In this document: positions 55,049 to 64,000 of the stretch, piece after piece
Position numbering within the stretch: position 1 is the stretch's first letter
Layout: the number at the start of each line of letters is the position of its first letter
Source of the DNA: Nocardia anocheti
GTDB lineage: Bacteria > Actinomycetota > Actinomycetes > Mycobacteriales > Mycobacteriaceae
Direction: 5' to 3'
Assembly: GCF_029675105.1 (NCBI RefSeq)
Contig: NZ_JAQQFV010000002.1
Location: forward strand, 62,001-126,000
DNA: 64,000 nucleotides
The notes under the pieces: model-generated
Told to the model about the DNA's origin: nothing
The model's input: only the letters and a program-made list of their open reading frames with translations
Databases searched by the model: none
Made by a program: the position numbers and the translations under genes

Positions 55049-56203
55049 TCAGCGCTGCGGCGGGGCGGCGTGTACGCGCGCGTGGAACTCGGCGATGGCG
55101 GTGCGCATCTGCGGGGAGGTGGTGCCGTGTTCGCCGGTGCCGGGGATCACCTGCTGGTCGACGCCGTTGGCCGCGAACTGCGCGACCAGCGCGCCGTGCA
55201 GCGGCGAGGGCACGACCATGTCGGTGACGTTCATCGTCAGCAGGATCGGCGCGTCGTAGCCGCTGGTCGGCAGGGTCATGTACTCGGCCAGGACATCTCG
55301 CAGCGGAGCCAGCGGCTTGGCCAGCATGTCGGACGGGTTGACGCCTTGGGCGCCCGCGAAGATCTTGTCGATGCACTGGTGCCCGGCCGCGTCGACGAGC
55401 GAGCGGCCCAGCGGAGTCAGATAGGAATCGACGTCGGCTTCGGGGTGGGTGGCGCGCAGCCCGGCCAGGATGCTCACCACGAACGACGAGGTGGCGCCGG
55501 ACAGACCCGGGATCTGCGGCAGCCCCGGCCCGGCCAGCGGCAGCACCTTCTCCACGTCGGAGGCCGGGTCGACGGCCACCGTGCCACGGAAGTCGAGTTC
55601 GGGCGCGTACCAGGACTGCACGTGCGCGGTGCTGAGCGCGGCGTGCCCGCCCTGCGAGACACCGAAGACGCTCCACGTGCGCGACAGATCCAGGTCGGCG
55701 GCGCGGGCCGCGCGGACCAGGTCGATGGTGGCGGTGGCCTCGCTGCGAACCTCGAGATAGGGGTGCGGGCCGGTGTCGAAGCGGCCCAGGCCCAGGTAGT
55801 CGGGGGCGACGACGGCGTAACCCTGATCGACCAGGCCCTTGATCAGCGCGTCCTCGGCGCCGCGGAAGCGCGGCAGCATGGACTCGGGATCGGACTGGCC
55901 GCCGCAGCCGGGACCCGACCCGGAGGTGCCGTGGTCGTAGGCGATGATCGGCCAGCCGGTGGCGGGGGCGTCACCCTCGGGGACGAACACCGCGCCGCTG
56001 GCCGGGCGCGCGACACCGGCCGAGTCGGTCATCCAGTACTCGATGACCTTGCCGTCGGCCATCCCGCGCCAGCCCGCGGGCTCGTCCAGCACCGAGATGA
56101 CCGAGCCGGGCGCCTCGGCGGTAGCGGGAGCGAAGCCAGCGGCCAGCAGCGACGCGGTGGCGAGGGCGGCGACGATCGTCGCGCGGAGCGGGTTCTTCGG
56201 CAC
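55049..56203 (-). CDS. Secreted lipase family protein, copy 1
   Basis: 384 residues: a Sec signal peptide (NPLRATIVAALATASLLAAGFAPATA) and a secretory lipase (LIP-type) alpha/beta hydrolase. The nucleophile elbow is GVSQGG; oxyanion and family blocks are IIAYDHGTSGSGPGCGGQSD and YAVVAPDYLGLGRFDTGPHPYL; the acid and His are probably in NVTDMVVP and GEHGTTSP. It should cleave extracellular esters or triacylglycerols. The GTG at 56203 follows GGAGAGATG; an ATG at 56230 is the alternative. It lies 67 bases downstream of a paralogue. Confidence 0.88.
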   Translation of the reverse strand: MPKNPLRATIVAALATASLLAAGFAPATAEAPGSVISVLDEPAGWRGMADGKVIEYWMTDSAGVARPASGAVFVPEGDAPATGWPIIAYDHGTSGSGPGCGGQSDPESMLPRFRGAEDALIKGLVDQGYAVVAPDYLGLGRFDTGPHPYLEVRSEATATIDLVRAARAADLDLSRTWSVFGVSQGGHAALSTAHVQSWYAPELDFRGTVAVDPASDVEKVLPLAGPGLPQIPGLSGATSSFVVSILAGLRATHPEADVDSYLTPLGRSLVDAAGHQCIDKIFAGAQGVNPSDMLAKPLAPLRDVLAEYMTLPTSGYDAPILLTMNVTDMVVPSPLHGALVAQFAANGVDQQVIPGTGEHGTTSPQMRTAIAEFHARVHAAPPQR

Positions 56204-56270
56204 GGATTCATCTCTCCACCAGGCGGCCATGATTCTGGACGAGTGTACAGATCACGGCGTCGGAGGACGG

Positions 56271-57422
56271 TCAGACTTGCCCTCGGGTGGCCAGGAATTC
56301 GTCGATCGCCGCGAACATCGCCGGGTTCAGTTCGCAGTGACTGCCGGTGCCGACGACGGGCCGGAAGTCGACCCCGCCCGCGACGAATTGCGCGGCCAGC
56401 GCGGCGTGCAGCGGCGAGGGCACGGTGCGGTCGGTGGCGTTGACCAGCAGCAGGATCGGGGCGTCGTAGCCGCTGGTGGGGACGGTCATGTAGTCGGCCA
56501 TCACCGAGCGCAGCGGCTCGTCGCCGAGCGGGCGGGACAGCAGGGCGCCCAGCGTCAGGTCGGCCACCCGGTCGTCGATCGCGTCCTGACACAGGGTGCC
56601 GATCTCGTCGAGGATCTCCCGGCCGAGCGGGGTCAGATAGCTGTCGACCTGCGCGTCCGGACGGGCGGCGCGCAACCCGGCGAGAATGCTCACCGAGAAC
56701 CCGAGGATGCCCCCGCTGACGCGATCCGGGTTACCCGGGCCCAGCAGCGGCGCGACCTTCTCCACATCCGATTCCGGATCGACCGCGATGGTGCCCCGGA
56801 AATCCAGTTCCGGCGCGTAGCTCGTCTGCAGATGCCCGGTCCCCAGCGCCGCCTGACCACCCTGCGACATACCCGCCGCGATCCACACCGGAGACAGATC
56901 CGACCGCACCGAGCGCGCGGCCCGCAGCATGTCGATGGTGGCGGTGGCCTCGGTCTCGATGCCCAGATACGGGTGCGGGCCGGTGTCGAAGCGACCCAGC
57001 CCGAGATAGTCCGGCGCGACGACCGCGAACCCCTTGCCCACCAGATACCGCAGGAACTCGTCCTGCTTCGCCTGCGATTCCGGCCACGGCGCCCCCGCCG
57101 GATCGGACTGCCCACCGCAGCCCGCGCCCAACCCGGTGGTCCCGTGGTCGTAGGTGATCACCGGCCAGCCACCCGGCGGCACCTCGCCCGTCGGCAGATA
57201 CAGCGCGCCACTGGCCGGTTGCGTCACTCCCCCCACGCCCCTGGTCCAGTACTCGATGACCTGCGCCCCCGACATCCCGTGGAATCCGTCGGCCTGCGGG
57301 ATCACCGAGATCACCCCACCCGGCTCCACCGCCTGCGCCCCCACCACGGGCACCGCGACCCCGACCCCCACCGCCAGCACCGCCACGGCGACCACACTCC
57401 GCCAGACCGAAACCCCGCGCAT
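56271..57422 (-). CDS. Secreted lipase family protein, copy 2
   Basis: 383 residues, a tandem paralogue of the next gene downstream; the two share long stretches such as YDHGT, GCGGQSDP, APDYLGLGRFDTGPHPYL, APELDFRGT, VSILAGLRA and PTSGYDAPILL. A signal peptide precedes the mature enzyme. The nucleophile elbow is GMSQGG. The ATG at 57422 follows GGGTGG; a GTG at 57446 would add eight residues. Presence of two adjacent copies suggests local duplication with divergence in substrate range. Confidence 0.88.
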   Translation of the reverse strand: MRGVSVWRSVVAVAVLAVGVGVAVPVVGAQAVEPGGVISVIPQADGFHGMSGAQVIEYWTRGVGGVTQPASGALYLPTGEVPPGGWPVITYDHGTTGLGAGCGGQSDPAGAPWPESQAKQDEFLRYLVGKGFAVVAPDYLGLGRFDTGPHPYLGIETEATATIDMLRAARSVRSDLSPVWIAAGMSQGGQAALGTGHLQTSYAPELDFRGTIAVDPESDVEKVAPLLGPGNPDRVSGGILGFSVSILAGLRAARPDAQVDSYLTPLGREILDEIGTLCQDAIDDRVADLTLGALLSRPLGDEPLRSVMADYMTVPTSGYDAPILLLVNATDRTVPSPLHAALAAQFVAGGVDFRPVVGTGSHCELNPAMFAAIDEFLATRGQV

Positions 57423-57562
57423 AGCAACCACCCGTCGACTCGTCACCGACCCGAGGTCACCGCACGAGCACAGCGAACCCGGCGAAACGAGAGCACGCTA
57501 CCGCACCGATCCGCCGAAACCCCGCACATCCCGCATCAGGCGAAACGGCGAGCACCCCACTC

Positions 57563-58750
<1,188 letters not shown>

Positions 58751-58809
58751 CTACGCGGATCACGGCCCGGCATCGTCGCCGCTGGTACGTCACAAGATAG
58801 ACACGCAAA

Positions 58810-58825
58810 TGTGACGCGTATCACG
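58810..58825. promoter_or_regulatory. CRP-type site upstream of rpfB
   Basis: TGTGACGCGTATCACG fits the cAMP receptor protein pattern TGTGA-N6-TCACA with one mismatch in the last base. It lies between the tatD stop and rpfB start, 120 bases before the latter. Confidence 0.5.
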
Positions 58826-58850
58826 TTTGCTGTCCAGTCCCCTACCGGGG

Positions 58851-59708
58851 TCACCGGATCCGGTAGAGCCTGCGGGCGTTGGCGGTGGTGATCTCGGCGA
58901 GCTCGTGCGGGTCCTGCTCGCGGACCTCGGCCAGCGCGCGCACGGTGTAGGGCAGGCAGTACGACTCGTTGGGCGCCCCGCGATACGGATGCGGGGTGAG
59001 ATAGGGCGCGTCGGTCTCCACCAGGATCTGGTCGTCGGGCACCAGCTTCGCCGCCTCGCGCAACTCGTGCGCGTTCTTGAAACTGACCGTCCCGGAGAAG
59101 CTGAGCACGTAGCCCTCGGCCACACACGCCTCGGCCATGGTGGCGTCGGAGGAGAAGCAGTGGAAGATCACAGTGTCGGGCGCGCCCTCGTCGAGCAGCA
59201 CGGTGAGCAGGTCGTGATCGGCCTCACGGTTGTGGATCATCAGCGGCTTGCGGACCCGTTTGGCCAGGTCGATGTGCCAGCGGAAGCCCTCGATCTGGGT
59301 CTCGATGTCGGCGCACCCGTCGAGCTTGCCGGGCCAGTAGTAGTCCAGGCCGGTCTCGCCGACGGCGACCACGCGCGGGTCGGTGGCCAGGTGCTCCAAC
59401 TCGGCCTTGGCCTTGTCGTCGAGCGCGTTCGCCCTGGTCGGATGCAGCGCGACGGCCGCGCAGACCCGCGGGTCCCACTGCGCGGCCCGCACGGCCCACT
59501 GCGCCGCGGCCAGATCATCGGCCACGGTCACCACGTGCCCCACGCCCACCGCGGCGGCGCGATCCACGATCGCCGTGGTGGACACGGCATCGGTCGCACC
59601 GCAGGCGTCGAGGTGGGTGTGCGCGTCGATCAGCGGCGCGAGCGGCGGCGGAGGAGGCGGAGCCGGACGATTTTGGTTTGCCACGCGGATTACAGTAGTT
59701 CGCATCAT
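58851..59708 (-). CDS. tatD: TatD-family metal-dependent DNase
   Basis: 285 residues. An amidohydrolase-fold TIM barrel with metal-binding DAHTHLD, the GETGLDYYW loop, [15 protein letters not shown] and the C-terminal ETDAPYLTP. The N-terminus has a poly-proline stretch before the barrel. It is a 3'-5' DNase used in repair and DNA turnover. Its start codon overlaps the divergent metG start by two bases; an alternative in-frame ATG is one codon later. Confidence 0.95.
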   Translation of the reverse strand: MMRTTVIRVANQNRPAPPPPPPLAPLIDAHTHLDACGATDAVSTTAIVDRAAAVGVGHVVTVADDLAAAQWAVRAAQWDPRVCAAVALHPTRANALDDKAKAELEHLATDPRVVAVGETGLDYYWPGKLDGCADIETQIEGFRWHIDLAKRVRKPLMIHNREADHDLLTVLLDEGAPDTVIFHCFSSDATMAEACVAEGYVLSFSGTVSFKNAHELREAAKLVPDDQILVETDAPYLTPHPYRGAPNESYCLPYTVRALAEVREQDPHELAEITTANARRLYRIR

Positions 59709-61275
59709 GAGCGCATCTGAAGGCGCCGAGGCGCCCGCCTTCTACATCACCACGGCCATCGCGTACCCCAACGGTGCGCCGCACATCGGACACGCGTACG
59801 AGTACATCTCGACCGACGCGCTGGCCCGGTTCAAGCGACTCGACGGCTACGACGTCTTCTTCATGACGGGCACCGACGAGCACGGCCAGAAGATGCAGCA
59901 GACCGCCGCCACCGAGGGCATCCCGGTGCAGGAACTGGCGGCCCGCAACTCCGATGTCTTCGAGGCGATGGACAAGGCGCTCGACATCTCCTTCGACCGC
60001 TTCATCCGCACCACCGACGAGGACCACAAGGCCGCCAGCATCGCCATCTGGCAGCGGATGCTCGCCAATGGCGACATCTACCTGGGCAACTACTCCGGCT
60101 GGTACTCCGTCCGCGACGAGGCGTTCTACACCGAGGAGGAGACCACCCTCCTCGACGACGGCACCCGCGTCTCGACCGAGACGCAGACCCCGCTCACCTG
60201 GACCGAGGAGTCGAACTACTTCTTCAAGCTCTCCGAGTACCAGGACAAGCTGCTCGCGCTCTACGAGGAGCGGCCCGAGTTCATCGCGCCCGCTACGCGG
60301 CGCAACGAGATCGTCAGCTACGTCAAGGCCGGGCTGAAGGATCTGTCGATCTCGCGCACCACCTTCGACTGGGGCGTGCCGGTGCCGAGCCAGCCCGACC
60401 ACGTGATGTACGTGTGGGTCGACGCGCTCACCAACTACCTGACCGGCGTCGGCTTCCCCGACACCGAGTCGGCGAGTTTCCAGAAGTACTGGCCCGCCAA
60501 CGTGCACATCATCGGCAAGGACATCACCCGCTTCCACACGGTGTACTGGCCCGCGTTCCTGATGTCGGCCGGGATCGCGCTGCCGGACCGGGTGTTCGTG
60601 CACGGGTTCCTGTACAACAAGGGCGAGAAGATGTCGAAGTCGACGGGCAATGTCGTCGACCCGCTCGGCCTGGTGTCGACCTACGGCCTGGACCAGGTAC
60701 GCTTCTTCCTGCTGCGCGAGATCTCCTACGGTCAGGACGGCAGCTACAGCAACGACGCCATCGCGGGCCGGATCAACGCCGACCTGGCCAACGAGTTCGG
60801 CAACCTGGTGCAACGCAGCCTGACCATGGTCAACAAGAACTGCGAGGCCCAGGTGCCGACGCCGGGCGAGTTCACCGCCGACGACCAAGCCCTGCTCGAC
60901 CGCGCGGGCGCCCTGCTCGAGCGCTGCCGCGCCGAGTTCGACGTCCAGCAGATGCACCTGGCGCTCGAGGCGATCTGGCTGACCCTCGGCGAGACCAACC
61001 GCTACTTCTCCGCCAACGCGCCCTGGGCCCTGCGCAAGTCGGGCACCGAGGAGGATCTGGCGCGGATGGCGACGGTCCTCTACGTCACCCTCGAGGTGGT
61101 GCGGATCGTGGCGATCCTGGTGCAGCCGGTGATGCCGGGCTCGGCGGCCAAGATCCTGGATCTGCTCGGCCAGGAGGGTCGCGTCTTCGCCGATATCGCC
61201 ACGCCGCTGGCGCCCGGAACCGCGCTGCCCGCGCCGGAGCCGGTGTTCCCGCGCTACGTCGAACCCAAGGAATAG
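59707..61275 (+). CDS. metG: Methionyl-tRNA synthetase
   Basis: 522 residues, close to the mycobacterial enzyme. Class I signature [13 protein letters not shown] (HIGH), KMSKST (60630s) before the anticodon-binding domain, and the connective-peptide [14 protein letters not shown]. There are no zinc-knuckle Cys pairs, typical of the M. tuberculosis form. The ATG lies two bases from the divergent tatD start, so the mRNA is probably leaderless or nearly so; a TACAGT -10-like element lies at 59691-59696. A very stable hairpin follows the stop. Confidence 0.97.
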   Translation: MSASEGAEAPAFYITTAIAYPNGAPHIGHAYEYISTDALARFKRLDGYDVFFMTGTDEHGQKMQQTAATEGIPVQELAARNSDVFEAMDKALDISFDRFIRTTDEDHKAASIAIWQRMLANGDIYLGNYSGWYSVRDEAFYTEEETTLLDDGTRVSTETQTPLTWTEESNYFFKLSEYQDKLLALYEERPEFIAPATRRNEIVSYVKAGLKDLSISRTTFDWGVPVPSQPDHVMYVWVDALTNYLTGVGFPDTESASFQKYWPANVHIIGKDITRFHTVYWPAFLMSAGIALPDRVFVHGFLYNKGEKMSKSTGNVVDPLGLVSTYGLDQVRFFLLREISYGQDGSYSNDAIAGRINADLANEFGNLVQRSLTMVNKNCEAQVPTPGEFTADDQALLDRAGALLERCRAEFDVQQMHLALEAIWLTLGETNRYFSANAPWALRKSGTEEDLARMATVLYVTLEVVRIVAILVQPVMPGSAAKILDLLGQEGRVFADIATPLAPGTALPAPEPVFPRYVEPKE

Positions 61276-61283
61276 TCCGGACG

Positions 61284-61324
61284 ACGACAACGGCGCGCGG
61301 CATCTCGCCGCGCGCCGTTGTCGT
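61284..61324 (+). terminator. Strong terminator after metG
   Basis: An 18-bp perfect stem with a five-base loop (loop 61302-61306): the arm ending CGGCGCGCGGC faces GCCGCGCGCCG. It lies between metG and the convergent PEP-mutase-family gene and probably serves both. Confidence 0.85.
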
Positions 61325-61338
61325 ATCTCCGGGTTGGC

Positions 61339-62091
61339 TCAGGTCCAGGCGGCGAGCAGCCGCGACGCCTCGGCACCCAGCGCCGCCTGCAGCAGCGGCC
61401 CGAAGCTGATCCGCGCGACGCCGAGCGAGGCGAAGTGTTCCTTACCCGGATTCTCCGGCTTGGTCACCACATTGACCGGCAGCGGCAGCTCACCGGTGAG
61501 CCGCAGCAGCACCTCGTCGCTGTGCCAGCCCACCGGGTACAGCACGTCGGCGCCCGCCTCGGCGGCCAGCCGCAGCCGCGCGATGGCGCGGTCCACCCGG
61601 TCGGCCTCGTCGCCGTCCTGACGCAGGAACAGGTCGGTGCGCGCGTTGACCACCAGGTGCACACCCGCCGCGTCGGCCGCCGCGCGCAGCCCGCCCACGT
61701 ACGCGGCGTGCTCCTCGGGCGAACGCAGCCGCTTGCCCTCGCTGTGCACGGTGTCCTCGACATTGAGGCCCACGGCCCCCGCCCCGAGCAGCCCCTCGAC
61801 GATCGCGGCGGGCTCGAGCCCGTACCCCGACTCGACGTCCACCGACACCGGAACCTCCACCGCCCCGGTCACCTGCGCGACCCGCGCCAGCAGCTCCTCG
61901 AAACTCATCCCCTCCCCATCACTGCGCCCCACCGAGTCGGCCACCGGGTGACTTCCCATCGTCAACCCCGAAAAACCGGCCGTCACAGCCACATTCGCCG
62001 ACCACGCGTCCCACACCGTCGGCAGCACCACCGGATCACCCGGCCGATGCAGTTCGAGCAGAGTCTTCGCTTTCGCATCCAGAGAGGTCAT
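61339..62091 (-). CDS. Isocitrate lyase/PEP mutase family protein
   Basis: 250 residues. The barrel shows the family blocks LPTVWDAWSANVAVTAGFSGLTMGS, VSVDVESGYG with metal-binding Asp/Glu, GLNVEDT and VVNARTDLFL. The KKCGH motif of true isocitrate lyase is absent, so it is a carboxyvinyl-carboxyphosphonate/2-methylisocitrate-lyase-like enzyme of unknown substrate. The ATG at 62091 is preferred over an earlier in-frame one at 62109. Confidence 0.88.
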   Translation of the reverse strand: MTSLDAKAKTLLELHRPGDPVVLPTVWDAWSANVAVTAGFSGLTMGSHPVADSVGRSDGEGMSFEELLARVAQVTGAVEVPVSVDVESGYGLEPAAIVEGLLGAGAVGLNVEDTVHSEGKRLRSPEEHAAYVGGLRAAADAAGVHLVVNARTDLFLRQDGDEADRVDRAIARLRLAAEAGADVLYPVGWHSDEVLLRLTGELPLPVNVVTKPENPGKEHFASLGVARISFGPLLQAALGAEASRLLAAWT

Positions 62092-62136
62092 ACCGCGATG
62101 ATGCCTCACCGCCCGGCCGCGTGCCGCCGAAGAAGT

Positions 62137-62964
62137 TCAGTCGGCGGAGCGGGCGGCGAGGACGGCTTCGTAGAGGTCCTTGCGGGAGGCGCCGCGGCCC
62201 GCGGAGACCTCGGCGCAGGCGTCCTTGAGACGCATGCCGCTCGCGACGAGGGTTTCCACCTCGGTGACCAGGTCGGCGGGGTCGGCGGTGGTGGGCTGGG
62301 CACCGGCCAGCACGACGGTGATCTCGCCGCGGGCGCCCTCGACCGACCAGGCGGCGAGTTCGGCGAGGGTGCCGCGCACGACCTCCTCGTAGGTCTTGGT
62401 GAGCTCACGGCACACGGCGGCGCGGCGGTCGGGGCCGAGCACGGCGACGGCGTCGGCCAGGCAGTCGGCCAACCGGTGCGGTGCTTCGAAGAACACGCAG
62501 GCGCGCTGCTCGGCGGCCAAGGTGCGCAACCACTCCCGACGCTGGCCGCTCTTGCGCGGGGCGAAGCCGTCGAAGCAGAAACGCTCCACCGGCAGCCCCG
62601 ACAGCGCCAGCGCGGTGGTCACCGCCGACGGCCCGGGCAGACAGGTGACCGGCAGTTCGCGTTCCACGGCGGCGGCGACGAGCCGGTAACCCGGGTCGCT
62701 CACCGAGGGCATGCCCGCGTCGGTGACCAGCAGCACGGTGAGTCCGCTGGCGATGTCGTCGAGCAGGGCGGGGATGCGCGCGGTCTCGACGTGATCGTAG
62801 AAACTGACGACCCGGCCGGTGATCTCCACGCCCAGCGCCTTGGCCAGCGATCGGGTACGGCGGGTGTCCTCGGCGGCGACCACGTCGGCCGTGCCGAGCG
62901 CGTCGCGCAGGCGCTGGGACGCGTCGCCGATATCGCCCATCGGGGTAGCCGCTAGGACCAGCAC
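62137..62964 (-). CDS. rsmI: 16S rRNA (cytidine(1402)-2'-O)-methyltransferase
   Basis: 275 residues. The tetrapyrrole methylase-like fold starts VLVLAATPMGDIGDASQRLRDALG, then VVAAEDTRRTRSL, TVLLVTDAGMPSVSDPGYRL and PSAVTTALALSGLP bind SAM and rRNA; a winged-helix C-terminus follows. It 2'-O-methylates C1402 of 16S rRNA. The GTG at 62964 is chosen because the fold begins there and RsmI usually starts so; an ATG at 63018 would add a basic leader. It matches Rv1003. Confidence 0.9.
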   Translation of the reverse strand: MLVLAATPMGDIGDASQRLRDALGTADVVAAEDTRRTRSLAKALGVEITGRVVSFYDHVETARIPALLDDIASGLTVLLVTDAGMPSVSDPGYRLVAAAVERELPVTCLPGPSAVTTALALSGLPVERFCFDGFAPRKSGQRREWLRTLAAEQRACVFFEAPHRLADCLADAVAVLGPDRRAAVCRELTKTYEEVVRGTLAELAAWSVEGARGEITVVLAGAQPTTADPADLVTEVETLVASGMRLKDACAEVSAGRGASRKDLYEAVLAARSAD

Positions 62965-63118
62965 AGTTGGCGTCCCGCCTCTCCGTAGTCTCGCCCGGCT
63001 CGATCGGGGTCGGTCCATTCTGTCAGGCGTGGGTATCGGGCCGGTCCCGGCCTGTGCGCGGCCACGGGGCGACGGTGTCGAATCGGACTTCGACGGGCGC
63101 ACCGCCTACGATCGGGGC

Positions 63119-64000
63119 GTGATCCCGGTGACCGAACCACGCGCGATGCCCTCGTCGCGACCCGTGCCCGGGGTGGTCGCTCCCGGACCGCTGCGCCCCG
63201 CGCCGGACTTCGGTCCGCTCGACACCGCGCGCGGCTGGGCGGTCACGCTCACGCTCACCCTGATCGCCGCGATCACCCGTTTCGCCAACCTCAACTACCC
63301 CACCGACGCGCGCACCCCCGTCTTCGACGAGAAGCACTACGCGCCGCAGGCCTGGCAGATGGTCACCGGGGGCGGCGTGGAGGACAACCCCGCCTACGGC
63401 CTGGTGGTGCATCCGCCGGTCGGCAAGCAGTTCATCGCGATCAGCGAGGCGATCTTCGGCTACAACGCGTGGGGCTGGCGCGGCACCGCGGCGCTGGCGG
63501 GCACCATCCTGGTGCTGCTGGTGATCCGGATCGTGCGGCGCATGTCGCGCTCGACGCTGATCGGCGCGTTCGCCGGAATCCTGCTCATCGCCGACGGCCT
63601 GACCTTCGTCTCCTCCCGCATCGGCATGCTCGACATCTTCATGGCGCTGCTGGTGACGGCCGCGTTCGGCTGTCTGATCGTCGACCGCGACGAGGTACGA
63701 CAACGGATGGCCGCGGCCGATCTGGCCGGACGGGTCGGGCTCTCGGATTGGGGACCGCGACTGGGCGTGCGCTGGTGGCGATTCGGCGCTGGCGTGCTGC
63801 TCGGCCTGGCCTGCGGCACCAAGTGGTCGGGCATGTACTTCATCATGTTCTTCGGCCTGATGTGTGTGGCCTTCGATGTGAGCGCCCGGCGCGCCTACGG
63901 CGTGCGCAAGCCCTGGCTCGGCACCGCGGTCCGTGACATCGGACCCGCGCTCTACGCGCTGGTCGCCGTCCCGCTGGTGACCTACCTGGCCACCTACTGG
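63119..64000 (+). CDS. pmt: Protein O-mannosyltransferase (PMT family), partial
   Basis: 294 codons are visible and the frame is open at the window end, so the gene is truncated here. A cytoplasmic N-terminus is followed by a first transmembrane helix (WAVTLTLTLIAAITRF), the catalytic-type acidic motif FDEKHYAPQAWQM in the first extracellular loop, HPPVGKQFIAI, and further spans (GTILVLLVIRIV, LIGAFAGILLIADGL, LLVTAAFGCLIV). It transfers mannose from polyprenyl phosphate to secreted proteins. It corresponds to Rv1002c and is divergent from rsmI, as in mycobacteria. An ATG at 63146 is an alternative start. Confidence 0.93.
   Translation, partial: MIPVTEPRAMPSSRPVPGVVAPGPLRPAPDFGPLDTARGWAVTLTLTLIAAITRFANLNYPTDARTPVFDEKHYAPQAWQMVTGGGVEDNPAYGLVVHPPVGKQFIAISEAIFGYNAWGWRGTAALAGTILVLLVIRIVRRMSRSTLIGAFAGILLIADGLTFVSSRIGMLDIFMALLVTAAFGCLIVDRDEVRQRMAAADLAGRVGLSDWGPRLGVRWWRFGAGVLLGLACGTKWSGMYFIMFFGLMCVAFDVSARRAYGVRKPWLGTAVRDIGPALYALVAVPLVTYLATYW

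Overview
The window looks like a chromosomal segment from a high-GC actinobacterium of the order Mycobacteriales, most likely Nocardia or a close relative. The reasons are the very high GC, the frequent GTG starts, and a gene order that follows the Mycobacterium tuberculosis block Rv1002c-Rv1026: ppx, DUF501, ftsB/divIC, eno, lpqU, mazG, mfd, a TetR gene, tRNA-Gln, glmU, prs, rplY, pth, a pks16-type ligase, ispE, rsmA, rpfB, tatD, metG, rsmI and a protein mannosyltransferase. No transposase, integrase, phage structural gene or CRISPR array was seen. All assignments come from reading the sequence; no database search was run.

Layout. 1-9.9 kb: a tRNA-Leu(UAA), small membrane and secreted proteins, a Tat-exported amidohydrolase divergent from an ECF sigma factor of the SigJ/ECF41 type, a secreted cupin, an acyl-CoA dehydrogenase behind a KstR-type palindrome, and a TetR/P450 pair with an operator-like palindrome. 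10-15.6 kb: ppx, DUF501, ftsB-like, eno, lpqU-like and a repeat protein, all on the minus strand. 15.6-22 kb: an accessory locus that interrupts the mycobacterial order between lpqU and mazG. It encodes an Fe(II)/2-oxoglutarate oxygenase, SbnB-like and SbnA-like enzymes (L-2,3-diaminopropionate synthesis), a fold-III PLP decarboxylase and a MATE exporter, and sits behind an IdeR/DtxR-type iron box. 22-33 kb: TerD, a flavin-binding-fold protein, mazG-mfd, three regulator or housekeeping genes, tRNA-Gln, glmU-prs. 33-41.5 kb: small conserved proteins, the ergothioneine operon egtABCD with overlapping start and stop codons, a divergent class V aminotransferase-fold enzyme, and a TetR/acyltransferase pair sharing two perfect palindromes. 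41.5-46.4 kb: acyl-AMP ligase, pth, rplY, prfC. 46.4-50.6 kb: a module in which two Abi-alpha family paralogues flank a DUF445 membrane protein. 50.6-64 kb: ABC-F ATPase, ispE, a copper chaperone behind a CsoR-like operator, rsmA, two tandem lipases, rpfB, tatD/metG, a PEP mutase/isocitrate lyase family protein, rsmI, and the start of pmt.

Most promising undescribed system: the iron-box-controlled 15.9-21.9 kb locus. It should make L-2,3-diaminopropionate and process it by hydroxylation and/or decarboxylation, with a dedicated exporter, but it has no NRPS or NIS synthetase beside it. By eye, TTA (leucine) codons occur in its first two genes and at codon 8 of the DUF445 gene, and in no other gene I read. 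The only tRNA here able to read them is a tRNA-Leu(UAA) that unusually lacks a long variable arm. The second candidate is the Abi-alpha/DUF445/Abi-alpha module.
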